The position numbers and the translations under genes were made by a program. Below the pieces are notes generated by a model, which was not told where the DNA came from, ran no database searches, and saw nothing but the letters and a program-made list of their open reading frames with translations. A stretch of 19,123 nt of DNA from Bacillota bacterium (GTDB lineage: Bacteria > Bacillota > Negativicutes > Veillonellales > Negativicoccaceae): NCBI GenBank assembly GCA_023418435.1, contig JAEZZT010000023.1:1-19123 (forward strand), given 5' to 3'. This document shows positions 14,868 to 19,123 of the stretch, one piece after another; the first letter of the stretch is position 1; each line of letters begins with the position of its first letter.

Positions 14868-15958
14868 ACGCTCCTCCCCACCAAAGTGGTTTGGGTATCC
14901 GCGCGGAATACATTGGCTTTTTGTGCATCGACACGAACGAATAGGCGAGTGCCGTCGGCAAAAATTTCTTCGCGACTACGATCTTGAATCACTTCTGCGC
15001 GTTCGCCATTATCGAAACGCACAAAATAATGAGTCACCAGCCCCAAGAACACGGAGCTTTCAATCGTGACCGGAATACCGGGGCCTTCTTCATGCAAAGT
15101 CAATTCTTCCGGACGCGCCGACACGATGACATCCATGCCGTCCACCGCCTCCGTAGTCAGTCCGGTAAACACTTCCTGATAATCTTCGCGGAATTTCACT
15201 ACCGTAGTATCGCCATCACGCTTCAAGGTCGCCGCGAGAGGATTGGACAGGCCGATGAACGATGCCACGAACATATTGGCCGGTCGCCGATAAATATGCA
15301 CCGGCGAATCCACTTGCTGAATAACGCCGCCCTGCATAACGGCGATGCGATCCGAAACGGCCAACGCCTCTTCCTGGTCATGCGTCACATAGACGGTCGT
15401 GATGCCGATGCGATGCTGAATTTCCTTAATCGCATTGCGCATCTCTACGCGCAATTTGGCGTCCAAATTGGACAGCGGTTCATCCATCAGCAAGACTTCC
15501 GGCTCAATGACGATCGCTCTGGCCAATGCCACACGTTGCTGCTGCCCGCCGGACAATTTGACCGGCATCCGATCCGCCAGATGGTCGATCTTGACCACCC
15601 GCAAAATATCTGCGACCGCCGCATCGATTTCCGCCTGGCTCTTGCCTCGCATTTTCAAACCGAAAGCGACATTCTCACGAACCGACATATGCGGAAAGAT
15701 GGCATAGTTCTGGAAAACCATGCCCATATTTCTTTTGTTGGTCGGAATATCATTGATCACCTTGTCGTCGACTCGGATCTCGCCGCCCTCGATAGAGTTA
15801 AAGCCGATAATCATCCGCAAAAGAGTTGTCTTGCCACATCCCGACGGGCCCAATAATGTAAAGAACTCTCCCGGTTTAATCGCGAGCGACACATCGCGGA
15901 TTACGATGTCATCACCATATTTCTTGACCACTCGATCAATATCAATCGCTACACTCAC
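14864..15958 (-). CDS. ABC transporter ATP-binding protein (FbpC/PotA-like, with TOBE domain)
   Basis: Cytoplasmic ATPase of 364 residues. Walker A GPSGCGKTT (37-45), Q-loop VFQNYAIFP (Gln83), signature LSGGQQQRV (135-143), Walker B VLLMDEP (155-161), D-loop SNLDAK and H-loop His193 are all present. Residues about 240-355 form a TOBE-type regulatory or substrate domain, as in FbpC, PotA and UgpC. The start is GTG at 15958, preceded by GGAGG with 8 nt spacing. The gene follows the binding-protein gene across a terminator hairpin and overlaps the permease by ATGA. It energises import of the solute captured by the lipoprotein encoded upstream. Confidence 0.94.
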   Translation of the reverse strand: MSVAIDIDRVVKKYGDDIVIRDVSLAIKPGEFFTLLGPSGCGKTTLLRMIIGFNSIEGGEIRVDDKVINDIPTNKRNMGMVFQNYAIFPHMSVRENVAFGLKMRGKSQAEIDAAVADILRVVKIDHLADRMPVKLSGGQQQRVALARAIVIEPEVLLMDEPLSNLDAKLRVEMRNAIKEIQHRIGITTVYVTHDQEEALAVSDRIAVMQGGVIQQVDSPVHIYRRPANMFVASFIGLSNPLAATLKRDGDTTVVKFREDYQEVFTGLTTEAVDGMDVIVSARPEELTLHEEGPGIPVTIESSVFLGLVTHYFVRFDNGERAEVIQDRSREEIFADGTRLFVRVDAQKANVFRADTQTTLVGRSV

Positions 15959-15982
15959 CTTGTTGCCTCCATCTACAGAAAA

Positions 15983-16008
15983 GAGGCCCTCGCCTGCGCG
16001 AAGGCCTC
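15983..16008 (-). terminator. Intercistronic terminator between binding protein and ATPase
   Basis: Stem GAGGCCTTCGC / GCGAGGGCCTC, 11 bp with one G-U pair, GCAG loop, followed by TTTTCTG. It begins 8 nt after the binding-protein stop, inside the operon, with no clear new promoter for the ATPase. Partial read-through would give more binding protein than membrane components. Coordinates could be off by one base. Confidence 0.8.
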
Positions 16009-16016
16009 ACATCAGA

Positions 16017-17069
16017 CTATTTCGAATTTTCCAAATGCTTATTCCATTCTGCGACTACTTTAGGTTTATTTTCTGCTACCCATTTTTCATCATAGTTCGG
16101 GAACAATTTTACTTGCGACTGCGGCGTCATGTACGAAGCCAATTTTGCACCTTCACGCAACGGACGCACCGTCAGGTTTTCGCCGACCATGTTCTGGATC
16201 TTTTCGCTCAACATATAGTCCACAAATTTCTTGGCATTTTCCATATGTTTGGCACCTTTGATGATCTGTACAGATTCACCCGGGAAAATAGCGCCTTCCG
16301 CCGGGAATACAACTTGTACATGGGCACCGTTCTTCACATAATTCGCTGCCGGATCTTCCCAAGTCAGACCGACTGCATATTCGCCGTCGGCAACCCCTTT
16401 GTGTACAGCACCGGAGCTATTGAGGAATTTACCGTCCACATTGGCGATAAACTTATCGACAAATGCCCAGGCTTCCGGACTCATCGGATCATGATCCTTG
16501 CCATGCGCATACAACATCGCCATCAGGGATTGGAATGCCGAGCTGGAGTTCGCCGGATCTCCCATGGCAATCTTGCCTTTCAATGCCGGGTTCAACAAAT
16601 CTTCAAAACTCTTCACTGCCACCGGGCTCACATCCGTATTGACAATCAAGACGGTCGGATCTGCAAATGCCGGGCTGAAATAGCCGCTCTTGTTACGAGC
16701 CGAAGGAATCATATGTTTATCTTCCGGCGACACATATTTTTCAAAAAGATTTGCTTTCGAGGACAACATGGTTTCATCCGCTGCCCACAAAATATCTCCT
16801 TGCGGATTATCTTTTTCCGATTCCACACGTTTTACGATCGGACCTGTGCCGGCAACTACCAATTCCACCTTGATACCGGTGTCCTTTTGGAAGTTCTCGA
16901 TCACCATATTATTCAACTGCTCCGAACGCGCGGTATAGACCACCAACTTGTTATCGGAAGCGCCTCCTTGAGCCGGCTGTTTGCTTTCGCCACCGCCACA
17001 ACCGGCGATCACGGCAGACATCAATGCCACGCCCATCAATTTGACCAAACGTTTCGAATGGAATTTCAT
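16017..17069 (-). CDS. ABC transporter substrate-binding lipoprotein (family 1, Fbp/Afu/PhnS-like)
   Basis: 350-residue periplasmic lipoprotein. The signal peptide KRLVKLMGVALMSAVIAGC has lipobox IAGC, giving acylated Cys24. The mature part starts with a Gly/Ser/Gln linker and then LVVYTARSEQ, the usual beta-1 of COG1840-type binding proteins. The segments NPQGDILWAADE, LTWEDPAANYVKNGA and FPAEGAIFPGESVQIIKGA are family-typical. The adjacent Tyr-Tyr pair that binds iron in FbpA is absent, so the substrate may be something other than free ferric ion, such as phosphonate, organophosphate or a chelate; it is undetermined. The start follows GAGGAGGATTATT. It is the first gene of the operon, with repeated motifs around its promoter. 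Confidence 0.92.
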   Translation of the reverse strand: MKFHSKRLVKLMGVALMSAVIAGCGGGESKQPAQGGASDNKLVVYTARSEQLNNMVIENFQKDTGIKVELVVAGTGPIVKRVESEKDNPQGDILWAADETMLSSKANLFEKYVSPEDKHMIPSARNKSGYFSPAFADPTVLIVNTDVSPVAVKSFEDLLNPALKGKIAMGDPANSSSAFQSLMAMLYAHGKDHDPMSPEAWAFVDKFIANVDGKFLNSSGAVHKGVADGEYAVGLTWEDPAANYVKNGAHVQVVFPAEGAIFPGESVQIIKGAKHMENAKKFVDYMLSEKIQNMVGENLTVRPLREGAKLASYMTPQSQVKLFPNYDEKWVAENKPKVVAEWNKHLENSK

Positions 17070-17083
17070 AATAATCCTCCTCA

Positions 17084-17171
17084 GTAAAAGCTTATCGAAT
17101 AGTGAAAGCTTATCTAATATCTGTCCTTATAATAGCATATACCATAAATTTTTACTAGCTTTTTACAAGCT
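17084..17171 (-). promoter_or_regulatory. ABC operon promoter with two pairs of direct repeats
   Basis: An extended -10, TGC-TATTAT (17134-17129 for the hexamer), has a weak -35 TAGTAA (17157-17152) at 17 bp. Downstream, inside the 5'UTR, a 13-mer is repeated with one difference, GATAAGCTTTTAC (17096-17084) and GATAAGCTTTCAC (17114-17102), 18 bp apart. At and upstream of the -35 a 10-mer is repeated with one difference, AGCTAGTAAA (17160-17151) and AGCTTGTAAA (17171-17162), 11 bp apart. All four copies share an AGCT core. They could bind a substrate-responsive regulator. Confidence 0.5.
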
Positions 17172-17408
17172 TTGCTACAAAAAATCCCTTTGCAACACCG
17201 CTGTGTCATACTTCTTTTCTCCGCCGGTGATAACTCCGATTCATCCCCCACGGAACGAATAAATCCGAATCATGACCCATTCGGAAAATTAGCGTATACT
17301 ATTTACGGATAATTCATGTGTTTTCTGCATTACTTCTGTTACCCATCCATTCACAGAAGCGAACTAAAAAATTTTTTCTCGTTTCATAGTTCGTCTTTTC
17401 AAAGAAAA
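17172..17408. other. Intergenic region between the pyrE terminator and the ABC promoter
   Basis: No convincing gene is seen. A minus-strand frame from 17440 would start inside the pyrE terminator and lacks a good ribosome-binding site. On the plus strand TATACT (17294-17299) with ATGACC 17 bp upstream resembles a promoter, but no plus-strand gene follows it. Confidence 0.45.
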
Positions 17409-17430
17409 ACACGGAGTCGATACTCCGTGT
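17409..17430 (-). terminator. Terminator of the pyrFE operon
   Basis: Perfect 9-bp stem ACACGGAGT / ACTCCGTGT, 4-nt loop, then TTTTTC on the minus strand, 14 nt after the pyrE stop codon. Confidence 0.92.
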
Positions 17431-17444
17431 CTTATCCATGTGAT

Positions 17445-18032
17445 TTATTTCTTTAAATGTTTGCTGCCGCGTTGTGTCATCGGGATGCCGGCTTGGCAAA
17501 GCGGACAATTGTCCGGTTCATAGGTGGTCACATCCAAGTGCAAGAGCGCTTCGACCGGTTCGCCTTGCACTCCGAAATCGGCCTTGCCGCCGGAACGATC
17601 CACCAAGAGACCGACACCGATCAATTCCGCACCTGCCGCACGTACGACTTCCACTACTTCGCGTACCGATCCACCCGTGGTGACAATGTCTTCCACCACC
17701 AGGACTTTCTCACCCGGTGCCAATTTAAAGCCGCGACGCAATGTCATCTTGCCATTTTCTCGTTCCGTGAAAATGGCTCGTGTTCCCAATTCTTTGCCGA
17801 CTTCATGTGCGAGAAGAATTCCGCCCGTCATCGGCCCGAGGACGGTCTGTACCCCTTTGCCCTGAAATCTTTTGGCCAATTCCTTGCAAAGCGTTTCCGT
17901 ATATTTCGGATGTTGCAATACATTAAATTTTTCTACATACAAAGGGCTATGCAAGCCGGAAGTCAGAAGGAAATGACCTTCCAAAATAGCTTCCGTTTCT
18001 TTCAATAACGAACGTACTTCTTCTTCTCTCAT
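17445..18032 (-). CDS. pyrE: Orotate phosphoribosyltransferase
   Basis: Cytosolic enzyme of 195 residues that joins orotate and PRPP to give OMP, step five of de novo UMP synthesis. The PRPP-binding motif VLVVEDIVTTGGSV is at 110-123. The flexible catalytic loop region is around TERENGKMTLRRG (89-101), and GHFLLTSGLHSP (19-30) is the N-terminal orotate-side motif. The C-terminus has a CPLC pair and a basic tail, as in the longer clostridial/Thermus-like PyrE form. The start ATG at 18032 overlaps the pyrF stop (ATGA) and follows GAGGAGG; an in-frame TTG two codons earlier is an unlikely alternative. Its substrate product feeds directly into PyrF. Confidence 0.96.
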   Translation of the reverse strand: MREEEVRSLLKETEAILEGHFLLTSGLHSPLYVEKFNVLQHPKYTETLCKELAKRFQGKGVQTVLGPMTGGILLAHEVGKELGTRAIFTERENGKMTLRRGFKLAPGEKVLVVEDIVTTGGSVREVVEVVRAAGAELIGVGLLVDRSGGKADFGVQGEPVEALLHLDVTTYEPDNCPLCQAGIPMTQRGSKHLKK

Positions 18033-18748
18033 TGGCAATCCTCCTCAATCTCTTGATATATCATTCGTGCCGCTGCTACCGGATCGACCGCCTGCGTGAT
18101 CGGGCGGCCGATCACCAAGCGGGACGCGCCGTCCCGCAAAGCCTGTGCCGGTGTGGCAATACGTTTCTGATCATCCGTTTGCGCAAACGCCGGACGAATC
18201 CCCGGCGTAACGATCAGGAAATCCTCGCCGATCTCCTTGCGCAAGATCGGCGCTTCCTGCGGCGACGCCACCACGCCGTCCAGGCCGGCCTCCTTGGCCA
18301 ACTTGGCCAAGCTGACGACATGCTCGGCGATCGGCAAATGGCCGCCAATCTCCTGCCAGCCGGTTTCATCAAAGCTCGTCAGGGCCGTGATCGCGATGAT
18401 CTGCGGCCGCTCGACACCGAGGTCGGCCGCCGTGTGTCGGGCCGCAGCAGCGGCTGCGGCCATCATGGCCCGACCGCCCTGGGCGTGAATACTGACCAAG
18501 TTTACCCCCAACCGGGTCAAGGCCGCCACACTGTGCGCTACCGTATTGGGAATATCGTGCAATTTCAAATCCAAAAAGATTTTTTTCTGTTCCTCTCGCA
18601 AGAAACGAATCGTCTTTCGGCCTGCACTATAGTATAACTCCATACCTACCTTGTAGTACGCAATTTCATCTCCCAAGGTATGCACCAAGTTCTGCATCTT
18701 CTCAAAATCATCCACATCCAACGCCGCAATAATTCTATCGTCCGCCAT
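18029..18748 (-). CDS. pyrF: Orotidine-5'-phosphate decarboxylase
   Basis: Cytosolic enzyme of 239 residues that decarboxylates OMP to UMP, the last step of de novo pyrimidine synthesis. It is a TIM barrel with N-terminal IAALDVDD, catalytic tetrad region FLDLKLHDIPNT (Asp60, Lys62 and Asp65), a loop with VTPGIRP, and the C-terminal phosphate-binding VIGRPIT. Length is normal for the bacterial short form. The start ATG at 18748 is preceded by GAGGTG in a compact space right after the second leader terminator. Codon use is noticeably G/C-rich and alanine-rich in the middle (about residues 90-110). It overlaps pyrE by ATGA, so the two are coupled. Confidence 0.96.
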   Translation of the reverse strand: MADDRIIAALDVDDFEKMQNLVHTLGDEIAYYKVGMELYYSAGRKTIRFLREEQKKIFLDLKLHDIPNTVAHSVAALTRLGVNLVSIHAQGGRAMMAAAAAAARHTAADLGVERPQIIAITALTSFDETGWQEIGGHLPIAEHVVSLAKLAKEAGLDGVVASPQEAPILRKEIGEDFLIVTPGIRPAFAQTDDQKRIATPAQALRDGASRLVIGRPITQAVDPVAAARMIYQEIEEDCQ

Positions 18749-18760
18749 ATGTCACCTCAC

Positions 18761-18820
18761 AAAAAAAGACCTCTCCCCGGGAGAAGTCACGCTACCTATC
18801 TTCTCGGTCTCCCGTACCGA
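18761..18820 (-). promoter_or_regulatory. Second attenuator just before pyrF (terminator with competing hairpins)
   Basis: The terminator stem GACTTCTC (18788-18781) / GAGAGGTC (18775-18768), 8 bp with one G-U, can extend inward to GC pairs and is followed by seven T (18767-18761). A competing stem GAGAAG (18805-18800) / CTTCTC (18786-18781) would sequester its 5' arm and act as antiterminator. A third hairpin TCGGT (18820-18816 read on minus) / ACCGA (18808-18804) with loop ACGGGAG overlaps the antiterminator by two bases and could act as anti-antiterminator. This three-way layout resembles PyrR-type attenuators; binding by PyrR is not shown. Confidence 0.6.
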
Positions 18821-18839
18821 ATTAAAGACGTGTCGCCGC

Positions 18840-18865
18840 AAAAAAAAGGCCGCCTTTGCGACCTT
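18840..18865 (-). terminator. First leader terminator, directly after the leader peptide
   Basis: Stem AAGGTCGC / GCGGCCTT, 8 bp with one G-U pair, AAAG loop, then eight T. Its 5' arm begins 5 nt after the leader peptide stop codon, so a ribosome at the stop would block it. About 90 nt of leader remain before pyrF. Confidence 0.85.
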
Positions 18866-18870
18866 ACGCA

Positions 18871-18921
18871 TCACAACTGAATACCGAAGTAGTTCAGAGC
18901 CATGACAATTAAAATTCCCAT
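18871..18921 (-). CDS. Putative 16-residue leader peptide of the pyrFE operon
   Basis: ATG at 18921 is preceded by GGGAGG with 8 nt spacing, and the reading frame MGILIVMALNYFGIQL ends at TGA (18873-18871). It lies downstream of a promoter and ends 5 nt before a strong terminator. The coding RNA is U-rich at its start. This placement matches leader peptides of coupled transcription-translation attenuators such as E. coli pyrBI, where fast translation prevents terminator formation when UTP is low. The peptide is hydrophobic; a small membrane toxin-like peptide is the alternative reading. Confidence 0.55.
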   Translation of the reverse strand: MGILIVMALNYFGIQL

Positions 18922-18993
18922 TGCAGATTCCTCCCGACAAAAAAGGTTCCTATTGCTAGGCTCCAAAACACCAGTACTTTTTAAGTCAGATAA

Positions 18994-19022
18994 AGTATAA
19001 AACACCTCACCGGAAAATGCAA
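18994..19022 (-). promoter_or_regulatory. Promoter of the pyrFE leader
   Basis: TATACT (18999-18994; 5 of 6) with TTGCAT (19022-19017; 3 of 6) 17 bp upstream. The start would be near 18987, about 65 nt before the leader peptide ATG and about 240 nt before pyrF. A CCTA-GCAA-TAGG hairpin followed by six T lies between (18960-18939). Confidence 0.5.
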
Positions 19023-19060
19023 GCATTTTTTCCTTGAAAAAAAGAATTTTTATTTTCCTC

Positions 19061-19098
19061 AAAAAACTCCCCATTAGCGGTACATATGCCAATGGGGA
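19061..19098 (-). terminator. Terminator of an upstream gene lying outside the window
   Basis: Perfect 8-bp stem TCCCCATT (19098-19091) / AATGGGGA (19075-19068) followed by G and six T on the minus strand. It should end transcription of a minus-strand gene to the right. The last 25 bases of the window hold only the short hairpin CCCT/AGGG and no recognisable coding end. Confidence 0.75.
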
Positions 19099-19123
19099 AT
19101 GCCCTTTCTATAGGGTTATATTC

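Noticed and set aside
15720..17087. 455-codon plus-strand open frame opposite the ABC binding protein and ATPase
   Set aside because: It is antisense to two genes with clear domain motifs, has no ribosome-binding site or recognisable domain, and is explained by codon usage of the real genes.
17314..17440. Minus-strand small gene after pyrE (MDKTRSIDS...)
   Set aside because: It starts immediately before the pyrE terminator, runs through it, lacks a good ribosome-binding site and has no recognisable content.

Overview
The window looks like chromosomal DNA from an anaerobic member of the Negativicutes (Dialister/Veillonella/Megasphaera-like). This is an inference from gene content: a methylmalonyl-CoA mutase large subunit beside a CoA-transferase of the succinate-propionate pathway, a two-domain flavodiiron O2/NO reductase with an AhpC peroxiredoxin, and strong AGGAGG ribosome-binding sites throughout. 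No 16S or other marker is present, so the genus is not established. Most genes lie on the minus strand; only the three genes at 4.6-6.8 kb are on the plus strand.

Layout. Positions 1-3000 hold fermentation genes (minus): the 5' part of the mutase, then the CoA-transferase, which is preceded by a long promoter-leader-terminator region. Positions 3.0-4.3 kb encode a Wzy_C-type O-antigen ligase/polymerase. An AT-rich divergent spacer follows, then a plus-strand oxidative-stress block: a 62-residue membrane protein, AhpC and a flavodiiron protein ending at a large nested hairpin. Next come tRNA-Ser(GGA) and a GalE-like sugar-nucleotide epimerase with its own leader terminator (minus).

Positions 8.4-11.3 kb hold a two-gene, visibly more A/T-rich, Lys/Glu-rich cassette: a UvrD-like SF1 helicase fused to a C-terminal phospholipase-D (HKD) nuclease domain, followed by a highly charged coiled-coil protein. 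It sits between two sugar-metabolism genes and is the best candidate in the window for an undescribed (defence-like) system.

Positions 11.4-13.1 kb hold yerC (TrpR-superfamily regulator) and a phosphomannomutase/phosphoglucomutase, coupled by a TAATG overlap. Positions 13.2-17.1 kb are an Fbp/Afu-type ABC importer: lipoprotein binding protein, ATPase and fused double permease, with an intercistronic terminator after the binding protein and repeated motifs around the promoter. Positions 17.4-19.0 kb hold pyrF-pyrE (ATGA overlap), preceded by a leader with a 16-codon peptide, a terminator just after its stop codon, and a second terminator with competing hairpins just before pyrF. That arrangement suggests attenuation control of pyrimidine synthesis. 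The right edge carries the terminator of a gene lying outside the window.

Recurring theme: three transcription units (CoA-transferase, epimerase, pyrFE) have intrinsic-terminator hairpins between a recognisable promoter and the first gene.
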